Assembly (NCBI GenBank): GCA_019243635.1
Contig: JAFAUB010000049.1
Coordinates: 66,722-130,721, forward strand
Direction of reading: 5' to 3'
DNA: 64,000 nucleotides
Source: Pseudonocardiales bacterium
GTDB lineage: Bacteria > Actinomycetota > Actinomycetes > Mycobacteriales > Pseudonocardiaceae
Shown here: one piece after another, positions 26,456 through 34,878 of the stretch
How the letters are laid out: each line of letters starts with the position of its first letter
How positions within the stretch are numbered: position 1 is the stretch's first letter
Program-made: the position numbers and the translations under genes
The notes under the pieces: model-generated
The model's database searches: none
What the model was told of the DNA's origin: nothing
Seen by the model: the letters and a program-made list of their open reading frames with translations, nothing else

Positions 26456-27070
26456 TCGTTACTGGGACTGCTACTGGGTACGCGGCTTCGGTGTGGGCAC
26501 GCAGAACGTCCAGCAAGTCGGCTCGGGGTAGGCCGTACTCCTCGGTCAGGATCGACTACCACGTCAATGTGGCGGTATTTCGGCAGGTGGATGAGCTGCG
26601 CCCACTGGTCGTCGCGAGCCTCGATCCGGCGCAGGTACGACTCGACTGTCTCGGTGAAGACTTGTTGGTCGTTACGCACGACGACAAGTTCACGAGCGCT
26701 TCGCGCCTCGGAGGTGTCGCTGTGATCCTCGGCGTAGTCGTAGAGGACTTCGGCGCCATCGGTGAAGAGCCTTCGTGACGCGAGGACATGCTCGATGCCG
26801 AGTTCTGCACGGAGGCGGTCCAGCGCCGGGCGGACGCGCTGCAGCGGCACGCCCGCCCGGCGAATAGCGGCGAGGGCGTAGGCCTCGGCAAGACCTATGA
26901 AGGGGATCGAAGCGCCGCTGTCAGCCGGGACCGTGGTGACGATTGACTCACCGACGACCGGAGGGCGACCCTGCGGGCGGTTCGATAGCCGTGCGCCCAC
27001 GTGCGAAACGTCGACGCTGGCACGTCGAGATGACGCGCCGCCGCGGCCGGGGAATGGGGGCTGAGACTGA
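26451..27070 (-). pseudogene. Decayed DUF433 (VapB45-like) antitoxin
   Basis: The helix-turn-helix part AAAARHLDVPASTFRTWAHGY lies in one frame near 27000-27070. After a shift near 26965 it continues as RPPVVGESIVTTVPADSGAS, GLAEAYALAAIRRAGVPLQR and VRPALDRLRAELGIEHVLASR through KYRHIDVVVDPDRG. A second shift near 26540 leads to ADLLDVLRAHTEAAYPVAV and the stop at 26451; most of the DUF433 domain is lost. Order and family match M. tuberculosis Rv2018 followed by its PIN-like toxin Rv2019. Non-functional. Confidence 0.65.
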
Positions 27071-27173
27071 CACGCGACCGATCCGCGTCGGCCAGTGGGA
27101 GGGACCAGCTGTCCGCGGCAGGAGAACCCCATGTCGCCGAGACGTCACCGTGTGTGACGGCCATCACGGTTAC

Positions 27174-28469
27174 ATGGACCGACAAGCCGGCGATATGGCT
27201 GGCGTGAGAAGCGCTCGGCACAGCCACAGGCGACGGTCCAGAGAATTCGGCGACCGTCGTCGAGGACTGCGGTGCTCAATCGGATCGGTTGGGCGCTCGG
27301 TTGGTTCCCGTAACGCCCAGATTGTGGCCGGTGCTCTCCTTGTGGCGCTCGGCCTCGTCGTATTCGCCTTTTTTCTCGGTGTCGGTGAGCCGCCGCCGGA
27401 ACATCGGCTCGTGTGGATCGCGGAAAAGACGACCAGGGCGCCAGCTGGAATCCCGGCCCAGATTCGCGACCGCATCCAGGACCTAGCCGGTACCGGTGTC
27501 GGTACCCTTATTGTTTATGGGGTCGGTAGCCGCTCGGCCCACGTTGCCTCGATGGATCTCGGCGTGACGCGCGACGGCGCTCCGGAGAGCGACCCGACGC
27601 TGCGGAAGGCCGCCATGAGTAAGCGGCTCGACACCGTCGAGGATGCGGTGGCCAACTCGTCCGTCGGCGAATCTGGATTTTCGCTGTTCGCTGCGCTCCA
27701 GGCCGCTGCCGATGAGTCCGCCCGCAGCGATGGGCGACTTGAAGTGTGGTTGTCCACCACCGTACTGACAGCCTCAACGGATCCGCTCAAGGTGCCGCAG
27801 CTCACCGTGGCCGATCCGCAACGAGCGGCCGAGGAGTTGCTTGCCGGCTCACTCGGTGAACTTGACCTGAGCCGTGTCGACTTGCACACGATCCTGCTGA
27901 CACCAGCGGGAAAGGATCAGGAGGCGCTCAACCCCGCTTCCGAGGAGTGGCGGAAGGCGTTTGTGGAGCACCTCATGCGCGGACTCCATGCGCACGTCGC
28001 GCCCCTGCTGCACGGTACGTCGACCAAGCCCGCGTGGGCTCACTCCTCGGAGGTTCCTCGGGTCATTCCCTTACCGGACCCGACACCGAGACTGTTGACC
28101 GGTCAACCGGAGTCGGCCCCTTTTCCGGAGATCAGGATCGACACGGTCGCGTTCTTTCCGGACACTGCGACGCTGCGTAATCCCGCCGCCGCGCTTGCGG
28201 CGGTGAAGCGCATCGTTGACGCCTTTATGAGAGGTGGTCGTACCGGTGTGGTCAAGGTGACCGGTTACTGCGCGGCAGTCGGTGACCAGGCCGGTGCGCG
28301 GCGGCTCTCGAGTCAACGTGCTGAGGTGATCTCCGAACTCCTCGAAGGGGTTCCCCGCACCGCGATGAAAATTCACGGGCTCGGTTATGACGAGCTTGCC
28401 GATCCACAGTCTCCGCCGATTTCGGCCGCCCAGCGAGTGGTCGTTGTCCGTTACTCTCCATCCGACTGA
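27174..28469 (+). CDS. Membrane-anchored OmpA-domain protein
   Basis: About 431 residues: a basic N-terminus, one transmembrane helix (IVAGALLVALGLVVFAFFLG, about residues 46-65), a middle domain of ~200 residues with alpha/beta character (TLIVYGVGSRSAHVASMDLG, SRVDLHTILLTPAG), and a C-terminal OmpA/MotB-like domain. That domain shows DTVAFFPDTATLRNPAAALA and SSQRAEVISELL with GYCAAVGDQAGARRL, suggesting peptidoglycan contact outside the membrane. The exact start is uncertain; ATG 27174 leaves a 45-residue basic cytoplasmic tail. It ends 24 bases before a large membrane protein, and I infer they form one complex. Confidence 0.72.
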   Translation: MDRQAGDMAGVRSARHSHRRRSREFGDRRRGLRCSIGSVGRSVGSRNAQIVAGALLVALGLVVFAFFLGVGEPPPEHRLVWIAEKTTRAPAGIPAQIRDRIQDLAGTGVGTLIVYGVGSRSAHVASMDLGVTRDGAPESDPTLRKAAMSKRLDTVEDAVANSSVGESGFSLFAALQAAADESARSDGRLEVWLSTTVLTASTDPLKVPQLTVADPQRAAEELLAGSLGELDLSRVDLHTILLTPAGKDQEALNPASEEWRKAFVEHLMRGLHAHVAPLLHGTSTKPAWAHSSEVPRVIPLPDPTPRLLTGQPESAPFPEIRIDTVAFFPDTATLRNPAAALAAVKRIVDAFMRGGRTGVVKVTGYCAAVGDQAGARRLSSQRAEVISELLEGVPRTAMKIHGLGYDELADPQSPPISAAQRVVVVRYSPSD

Positions 28470-28493
28470 GCCTGTACTGACTGGAGTCACCTG

Positions 28494-30199
28494 ATGAATT
28501 TCTTCTCGCGGTCCAACCGGGGCGATGGAGCAGCCCCACCGCAGTCCACGCGGAAGCAGTTGCCGTCGCGGGCCCTGGATGAGTGGAAGCTCTCCGAGCA
28601 GGCTAAGCTTGTGCGGGGTCAGGTCGACCCCGACGTGTTCGCGACGGCGGCGGCCATCCACAACGGTGTGATTGATCCGGGTACCGGTCAGCCGTGGGGT
28701 GGTCACCCTATCGAGGTGCTGTTCGTGAACTCCTGTGCGGCCATGGTCAGCGAGTGTCAGAACTGGACGCGCGAGCAGTGCCGTCCGCACGACGACTGCT
28801 CTCTGCAGCGCACCACCGAGGCGCTGAAGGTGGTTGCGGTCGCCAAAGACGCGATGCAAGACATGCAGAAGGCACGTGAGGAGAACGTCAAGGACCTCCT
28901 CGGTGGTGTGAGCCCGATACGGGACGTCATCTCGAAACACAAGTCCGACCTGGTGCTTGCTGCGGATCGAGAGCGTGACGGGGACAATCGGCACCTTGAC
29001 AAGCCGGTGGCGCACGCCTGGATCGTCGTGGTGGCCAGCGTTTTCGCGGTGTTGGACCTGGTGCTGCTGTGGCGGCCGGTATTTCAGTTGGCTGCGGTGG
29101 ACTCGGCCAGGATGCTGGGCAAGTGGATTGCCGCCTTCGCCCTCACCGCCGCCACCACGCTGTCCATTGAGATGACCGTGCGGCACTACCGGCGGCAGGA
29201 GCGGCAAAGCACGGACCGGCGGGATGCCGTGCGGGACCGCAACCGCGCGGTACACCGGGTAGCAAGCGGCAACCTCACGGTGATCATCGAACAGGCGCCG
29301 GATCTGAAACAGATCGACACCGCGGACGGCAAGTTGCGGTCTGCCGGTGCGCTGCTAGTCGGCGCGGCGGCGTTGACGGCCGTCATCGGTGCGGCCCGGG
29401 TGGCTTATCTGGCCAGGGGCAGCGGGCTGTCGATCCTGGAGTCCGCCCTTTTCGCGGTGGTTGCGGCGCTGTTCCTCGGCGGCCTCGTGGTGCTGATGGG
29501 CTTACTCTCCTGCCGGGGTAACCGGCTGGGGGACCGGCTTCGTTTCGGAACCGAGGTCGTCAAGGGCATTGAGCAGCGTGACCGGGAGAGCTGGGAGGTA
29601 GTCGCCGAGGATCGTGAGGAAGCTCGGCGGTTGCTGGTGTCCGCTGACGACGCAGCCGCCCAGGCTGCTGATACGCGTGCATGGGTGGTTGAGGGATACC
29701 AGCAATCAATGCTGCTGTCCTGCGGTTGGTGTGGCCTCGACATCTCGGTCCTCCGGCGCGTGGATTTCGGTGCCGGGTCACGGCCGCTCCTCGGGGAGGC
29801 CGCAGGCAAGAATAAGGAGGTGGTGGCCCTGTTGACGGTCATCGACGAGTGGCTGGCGGAGCCGCGAGGGGCTGTCGAACGGCTTCGCCAGCAGGAGACC
29901 GTCCCGGCGCTGCCGGCGGCGCCGGGACACGCTTCGGCCCTGATGGGCACAGTTCCACCACCGGAGGAAGGCCAGCCCAGCACGGTCAGGTCTCTCGACT
30001 CCCCGCTGCCGGAGGAACCACGAATGTCTCGTCGGCTGATGACGTTCGCTGTGGCGACGGCGGTCGCTACCGCAGTTCTGGTGGCTGTTCTGACGTCACC
30101 TCCGGAGGACGATGGTCACGTTCAGGTGACCGGTTCTGCAACGTGGTCCTGGTGCGCCGGGGCGCAGACGGCGCCGGACGCGAGATCGATCAGGTGTAG
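28494..30199 (+). CDS. Multi-pass membrane protein, partner of the OmpA-domain gene; 3' end uncertain
   Basis: The frame opens at ATG 28494. Helices lie near residues 178-196, 207-225, 283-305, 316-340 and, after a long cytoplasmic region, 517-538. A Cys-containing early region (VNSCAAMVSECQNWTREQC) precedes a coiled-coil-like stretch. No family is recognised. The start frame stays open to 30488, but from about 30209 it runs antisense to cbiM and is low-complexity Ser/Thr/Arg, so it is not credible there. A neighbouring frame gives FCNVVLVRRGADGAGREIDQ and stops at 30199, which may be the native end after a frameshift near 30120. I give that boundary with low certainty. Confidence 0.6.
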
Positions 30200-30208
30200 T
30201 TGTCCTGA

Positions 30209-30850
30209 TCAGGGAGCCACCTGCACGAGATCGGCGCGCACCGCCAGCAGCCCCCGCACCACCAGCGCGGTGACCAGCCCCTCCAGGACCGCGACCACCG
30301 CATACACCCCGAAGGTCGAGAACGCGACGGTGCGCAACGGGATCCCGGCAGCTCCGCCTACCGCGTACTCCGCGGTGAACAGCGCCGCCGCGGCGAGCAC
30401 CGACACCGCGGCGGCGACTCCGGCGGCCACCGCCGTGCCGGTCGAGCACCGGGGCAGCAGCCGACGCAGCCCGAGCAGCACCGGGTAACCGACCACAGCC
30501 GGCACCAGAGCCAGGTTCACCACGTTGACCCCGAGCGTGGACAGCCCGCCATCACCCAGGAACAACGCTTGCACCACGGTGACCACGGTGACCACCACCG
30601 GGCCCAGCCACGGCCCGAGCAGCGCCACGGCCAGGGTGCCGCCGAGCAGGTGCCCCTCGGTGCCTACCGCAACGGGGATGATCGGGGCACCCAGGACCAG
30701 GAAGAACGCCGCAGCGAGCCCGGCGAGCGGCAGCTGCCGCTCGCTGAGGTCGAGGCCCGCGCGTCGCAGGCACACCCCCAGCCCGGCAACGGCCACCGCG
30801 GCACCGGTGACCGCGACCGCCGGCGAGACGAAACCGTCAGGGATGTGCAC
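30209..30850 (-). CDS. cbiM: CbiM-type cobalt/nickel ECF transporter S component
   Basis: A 213-residue membrane protein with six or more helices that binds Co2+ or Ni2+ for import. It starts MHIPDGF, the signature whose N-terminal amine and His2 coordinate the metal, and has GTEGHLLGG, the second metal-site loop. The first helix and the later GDGGLSTLGVNVVNLALVPAV are also typical. GTG 30850 follows a GAGGTGAGG ribosome site. No CbiN, CbiQ or ATPase subunit gene is next to it, so partners must be elsewhere or it works alone. Confidence 0.9.
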   Translation of the reverse strand: MHIPDGFVSPAVAVTGAAVAVAGLGVCLRRAGLDLSERQLPLAGLAAAFFLVLGAPIIPVAVGTEGHLLGGTLAVALLGPWLGPVVVTVVTVVQALFLGDGGLSTLGVNVVNLALVPAVVGYPVLLGLRRLLPRCSTGTAVAAGVAAAVSVLAAAALFTAEYAVGGAAGIPLRTVAFSTFGVYAVVAVLEGLVTALVVRGLLAVRADLVQVAP

Positions 30851-31001
30851 AGCTCACCTCACCTCGCCCTGACCGCACACTCGACGACACCCCCACCGCA
30901 GCCCACAGCGACTGTCGCTCCACCACATTCGCCGCACGCTAGCGACCCCCTTCCCCCCCTCGCAACCCACCCGCCGCCACCGACGCCAGCCGGTGCCGGT
31001 G

Positions 31002-31063
31002 CCGATATGGAGACTTATCGGGCCGAACCGCTCCCCATTTGCCCCGATATGTCTCCATGTCGG
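31002..31063. repeat. Imperfect 21-bp inverted repeat
   Basis: Arms CCGATATGGAGACTTATCGG (31002-31021, plus one G) and 31043-31063 are reverse complements with two mismatches, separated by 20 bases. It forms the 3' end of the decayed gene at 31015-31916 and encodes its last residues. No T-run follows on either strand. It could be a terminator-like hairpin or a small dispersed palindromic element. Confidence 0.6.
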
Positions 31064-31916
31064 GTTTCGGCGACGCTTCCGGTGAGTAGCCAGAGGGGGC
31101 CTCGGGGGGTGTCGCGGACTTCGATTCCGGCTGTGGTGAGGCGGTCGCGCAGGGTATCGGCGAGTGTCCAGGAGCCCTGTTCGCGGGCGTGCTCCCGGAG
31201 CTCGAGGAGGGCCTCGACGAAGGGCGCGAGGGTCTGGCGCGGATCCCGCGCGCCGAGCTCGGCGAGCTCGGCCAGTCGCGTCACCATCCGGCGCAGCGTG
31301 GCGCGGGGCCCCTCGGTGCCGTCCATCTCCTCGGTGTCGGCCGACCGGTCGACGATCGCCTGCTCCAGCTCGAGGACGGCCGTGACCGCCGCGTTCACGT
31401 CACGGGACCCCAGTCCGGTGTTGAAGACGTCCGCCAGCCGTTGCGCCTCCGCGCTCAGCGATGGTGGCGCCTGCGGTGTCTCAGCGGCGCGGTGCTGCGC
31501 GGGTGACGGGCCGGGAGCCGGCTCGTCACCCGCCGCGATCGCCCGAAGCTCATCGATCGGCACTGTGGTGCCGGGCGTGAACAGCGTGCTCGCCCCCTGC
31601 CTGCGGACCGTGAGCGCGCCTCGGCCCAGGACCGTCACGGTGTCCGCGTCGAGGTCGAGCACGGCGGCGGTGTGCTCGTCCACCCCGAGGTACGCCACGA
31701 CGCGACGTCGAGGGGAATTCGAAGGTTTCGAAAGTAGCCGACGGTGCGCCGTGAGATCTCCGGGGCGTTCTCCTGGAAACCGTAGGGGCTGTCGAGGAGT
31801 ACCGCACTGACGGGTGTAGCGCCGAGGCGCTCCACGAGCAGGCGATGCACCCGCGCCATCGTCGGGGCGGTCTCTCCGGACCCCATGATGACGAGCAGCC
31901 GCGGCCGGGGCGTCAC
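31015..31916 (-). pseudogene. Internally deleted peptidase E/cyanophycinase-like gene with a CysRS-like C-terminal domain
   Basis: The N-terminal part reads LLVIMGSGETAPTMARVHRL and AVLLDSPYGFQENAPEISRR, typical of class-I-glutamine-amidotransferase-like peptidases. Near 31710 the frame shifts to VVAYLGVDEHTAAVLDLDAD and GALTVRRQGASTLFTPGTTV, which belong near the end of such proteins; the ~150-residue catalytic middle is missing. The remaining C-terminal ~150 residues resemble the helical tail of cysteinyl-tRNA synthetases (SWTLADTLRDRLTTAGIEVR, DTPRGPLWLL). Deletion plus frameshift make it non-functional. Confidence 0.68.
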
Positions 31917-31950
31917 GAAAGGACATCACCCCTTCGCTCACGCTCCACGC

Positions 31951-32442
31951 TCAGGAGCCGACGAGCTGACCTGCCACATCAGGAGTGTGGGTTACCACAG
32001 CGTGCCACAGCCGCGGGTACGCGTCGGTAGCCGCCAGCACGGCCGGGGTGGTGCGCGCCACCAGCGACAGGTGTCGCAGCGCGTGGGCCAGGACGTGCTC
32101 GAGGGTGACCGCGGCGGGGGTTGGAGCCGCCGCGTCCTCGGCGCAGAGGATGCGGGCGTCGGCGGGGACGGCGGACACGGTCCCCTCGGCGGGGTCCGGG
32201 TCTGGCGCGACCACGTAGGTGAGGATCAGCCCACCGGGGGTAGGCCGCCATGATGTCGAGTGCACGACTGTCGCGGCGGGTACCTGGTCGTCCAGGCCCG
32301 CGAGCTCGCGGGCCCGCGCGTCGGGTCGGCATCCTGCCGGCAGGTCGCCGTAGGCCACCCGCCAGCTCAGCCGATCGTCTTCCGAGATCGACAGTAGTAT
32401 CACCTCAACCTGGACCTGGTGCAAGTGCACGTGAGCCCCCAT
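31951..32442 (-). CDS. Hypothetical protein, 163 residues
   Basis: A soluble protein with no signal or membrane segment. A strong GGAGGAGG site precedes ATG 32442. It contains PTPGGLILTYVVAPDPDPAEG and a helix EHVLAHALRHLSLVARTTPAVL, and an even mix of charged and hydrophobic residues that suggests a real folded protein. No family recognised. It is next to the decayed peptidase gene on the same strand and divergent from the CtaG-like gene. Confidence 0.65.
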   Translation of the reverse strand: MGAHVHLHQVQVEVILLSISEDDRLSWRVAYGDLPAGCRPDARARELAGLDDQVPAATVVHSTSWRPTPGGLILTYVVAPDPDPAEGTVSAVPADARILCAEDAAAPTPAAVTLEHVLAHALRHLSLVARTTPAVLAATDAYPRLWHAVVTHTPDVAGQLVGS

Positions 32443-32586
32443 AGCTGCCTCCTCCTCGCAGTTGCGATAGTAAGGCAGAGGTCTGCGGACACTATCCGGA
32501 TCACCTGTTCGGTTGGGTGCCGTGCGTTAGGCTCGCCTCATCGGGTCCTGAGCTGACCTGGAAGAGGGGAGCCCGACATCCCGCCG

Positions 32587-33540
32587 TTGAGCTGGCACAC
32601 CGCTGTGACGACCTGGACGTCGGCTCCGATCGTCGACGTGCCGGCCGTGGTCGCGGTGGCCGGTTACCTGATCGCCGTGCGCCGCCGGGCCCGGACGACC
32701 GGGCCGGGCTGGCCGCCGCGCGCCACGGCGTCCTGGCTGGCGGGTGTGGTGGTGCTGCTCCTCGCGGCGCACAGCGGCATCGAGGTGTACGGGCACGCGC
32801 TGCTGTGGGTGCACATGATCCAGCATCTGTTGCTGATCATGGTCGTGCCGGTGTTGCTGATCTGGGGTCAACCGATCCGCCTCGGGTGGTGCCGGGCCCC
32901 CGGCGGTCGCCTGGCACGGTGGCTGACCTTTCCGGTACTGACGCTGGGCTTGTACACCGGGGTACTGGTGGTCACGCACCTCACCGGTTTCCCGGAGCTG
33001 ATGGCGACCCAGCCCTGGGCGCACCACCTCGAGCAGGTGCTGTACCTGCTCAGCGGTTACCTGTTGTTCCTGCCGTTGGTCGGCTCGGAGGCCAGCCCGT
33101 GGCCCATCCCGCATATCGTCCGGTTCGCGCTGCTCGGACTGGCGATGGGAGCGGACACGTTGGTGGGCGTGGCGCTGATGCTCACCGGGCGACCGCTGGC
33201 CCCCAGTACAGCACTGATGCGGCCGGGTTGGGGACCGTCCCTGCTCGGTGACCAGAGCTTGTCCGGAGCGATCATGTGGGTCGGCGGTGACGTCCTGATG
33301 ATGCTGCTGATGCTCGCGGTCGTCGCCCAGTGGAGCGCTGCCGGGTCCCAAGCCCGACTCGGCGACTGGCTGGAGTCGGCCCGCCGCCAGTCACTGGCCC
33401 GCATCGGGTCCGCCCCCGACGCTGACCGCACGACCGTCGGAACCAGCACCGACGTCGACGAGGACGAAGCCGCCCGCCAGGCCTACAACCGCATGCTGGC
33501 CGCCTTACATCATCGCTCGCCCCCCGCCGATACGTCGTGA
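32587..33540 (+). CDS. CtaG-like (caa3-type) cytochrome c oxidase assembly membrane protein
   Basis: A 317-residue protein with about seven to eight transmembrane helices. HMIQHLLLIMVVPVLLIWG and PWAHHLEQVLYLLSGYLLFLPL, with their conserved His pairs, match the caa3_CtaG family, which helps assemble the copper centre of terminal oxidases. The C-terminal ~60 residues are polar and cytoplasmic (EDEAARQAYNRMLAALHHR). The start is not certain: TTG 32587 lies 16 bases after GGAAGAGGGGA. Not in an oxidase operon here. Confidence 0.85.
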   Translation: MSWHTAVTTWTSAPIVDVPAVVAVAGYLIAVRRRARTTGPGWPPRATASWLAGVVVLLLAAHSGIEVYGHALLWVHMIQHLLLIMVVPVLLIWGQPIRLGWCRAPGGRLARWLTFPVLTLGLYTGVLVVTHLTGFPELMATQPWAHHLEQVLYLLSGYLLFLPLVGSEASPWPIPHIVRFALLGLAMGADTLVGVALMLTGRPLAPSTALMRPGWGPSLLGDQSLSGAIMWVGGDVLMMLLMLAVVAQWSAAGSQARLGDWLESARRQSLARIGSAPDADRTTVGTSTDVDEDEAARQAYNRMLAALHHRSPPADTS

Positions 33541-33592
33541 ACGGACCGTCGCCTTCGTACGGGGACCACGAACCGCCACGGGCTGGGCGGGT

Positions 33593-34123
33593 CTACCAGA
33601 GGTCGCCGTCGCGCCAGTCGCAGGTGAGCTCGCCGGACAGATCCAGCGGGACCGCCAGTGGGAGGACGTGGATACAACCGTCTTCCGCTGCGGTGCGCGC
33701 GATGCCGACCGGGGTGAGCGCCGAGGTCGGCCCCCGCCACAGCCTCCAGCCGCGCGCCGCGTAGAACTTCGCGGCCTCATCGCTGGTGCCCAGCGCGCCC
33801 AGGTCGTACGCGCCGCGCACCACTCGCTCCAGCGCTTCCATCATGGCCGCCCCGTGCCCCCGCTTGCGGCGATCCGCGCGCACCCCGACGCCTTCGACAT
33901 AGCCGGTACGCAGCGCCCGCCCGCCGTGCAGCAGCCGCCGCTGGATCACAGACGCGTGCCCGATCAGCTCGGCCTCCTCCCACACCAGGGCGTGAACTCC
34001 GCCTAGAGCGTGCTCCCAGTCGTGGTCGGTCATGTCCTCGAAGACCTCATCGAGGAGGGCCCGGGCCGCCTCGCGGGTAGCGGTGTCCAGCTCAGCGGTA
34101 TGGGCGATACGCACCTCGGTCAT
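33593..34123 (-). CDS. aac(2'): Aminoglycoside 2'-N-acetyltransferase, AAC(2')-I
   Basis: A 176-residue GNAT enzyme predicted to acetylate the 2'-amino group of aminoglycosides using acetyl-CoA. It aligns along its whole length with mycobacterial AAC(2')-Ic: DWEHALGGVHALVWEEAELI, HASVIQRRLLHGGRALRTGY, VEGVGVRADRRKRGHGAAMM (acetyl-CoA loop), RGAYDLGALGTSDEAAKFYA, RGWRLWRGPTSALTPVGIAR and the C-terminal LTCDWRDGDLW. ATG 34123 (MTEVRIAHTAEL) is the natural start. In mycobacteria such genes are chromosomal and intrinsic, and the same is likely here. Confidence 0.92.
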   Translation of the reverse strand: MTEVRIAHTAELDTATREAARALLDEVFEDMTDHDWEHALGGVHALVWEEAELIGHASVIQRRLLHGGRALRTGYVEGVGVRADRRKRGHGAAMMEALERVVRGAYDLGALGTSDEAAKFYAARGWRLWRGPTSALTPVGIARTAAEDGCIHVLPLAVPLDLSGELTCDWRDGDLW

Positions 34124-34185
34124 AGCGCCATCATCGCAGCGGCGCCCACCCGGTGAACGTTCGTGATCACCGAACACGTCCCTGG

Positions 34186-34515
34186 TCAGCCAACGGGCAA
34201 GGACCGACAGAATGACCCGATCGGCCAGTTCGTCGGCACCCACCTCGGGGCGAACGGCGAACGGAGGCAGGCCCATGACTGAAGGCGCGACCGCGGGCGC
34301 GTCCCGCGGGATGAGCGGCAACCCGGCGGTTCCAGCAGCGTCGGCGGCAGCACCTCGCCGTTCAGCGCGCGGCGGGCGGCGAGCTGGGTGGCGTGCGTGA
34401 GGCGGGTGCCGGCCTCGGTGGCCGACAGGTGCAGTATCCCGGCGAGCAGCCGCTTCGTGGTGCCGAACCCGGCGCTGGCCGCGACATTGCGTGAGTCCAG
34501 CCGCGTCTGCATCAC
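34186..34515 (-). other. Open frame of doubtful status, possible gene remnant
   Basis: On the minus strand 109 codons begin MMQTRLDSRNVAASAGFGTT and contain a protein-like stretch KRLLAGILHLSATEAGTRLTHATQLAARRALNGEVLPPTLL, then turn to Arg/Ser/Pro-rich sequence of shadow type. In another frame the region 34130-34320 reads PSVMGLPPFAVRPEVGADEL. I suspect the C-terminal part of a decayed gene (perhaps a short-chain dehydrogenase) but cannot prove it. Confidence 0.3.
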
Positions 34516-34674
34516 GTCACCATTGTCGCCCCCACCCCTGACAATTCCGGGGGTTCACGCCCGAGGCCGGACAAGAGGACTCACGCGATCCGGCGGTCGG
34601 TCGACAAGGGGCGGCGAACGGGACGGGCGTGAGAGGAAGACTCGCGGGCGCTACGCTGCCGAAGTGGGTGCAGC

Positions 34675-34878
34675 ATGATCGATCAGCGGTACAGTATGGC
34701 GGCCAGGTGCCCCCGCTGTGATCACCGGGCTATCCTGACCCTGGCTACGGCCAACCGCCTGGTGTCCGCGTCCAGGCATCTGCTGGAGTGTTTCCGGTGC
34801 CCGGACGAACACGGCTGGCACGTGCGGTATCCGGGCGTTGAAGGTGGCGGCAGGGCGCACCGGCGCGGGCGGCGCTAG
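34675..34878 (+). CDS. Small zinc-ribbon-like protein, 67 residues
   Basis: Starts at ATG 34675 and contains two CxxC knuckles, RCPRCDH (residues ~11-17) and [15 protein letters not shown] (~38-52), spaced as in a zinc ribbon. The tail [11 protein letters not shown] is basic. It overlaps the end of glpX (convergent) by four bases. No Shine-Dalgarno is obvious. Plausible as a small zinc-binding protein; function unknown. Confidence 0.5.
   Translation: MIDQRYSMAARCPRCDHRAILTLATANRLVSASRHLLECFRCPDEHGWHVRYPGVEGGGRAHRRGRR

Noticed and set aside
30851..31001. Cobalamin riboswitch upstream of cbiM
   Set aside because: No B12-box-like sequence; the region is only C/A-rich on the plus strand.
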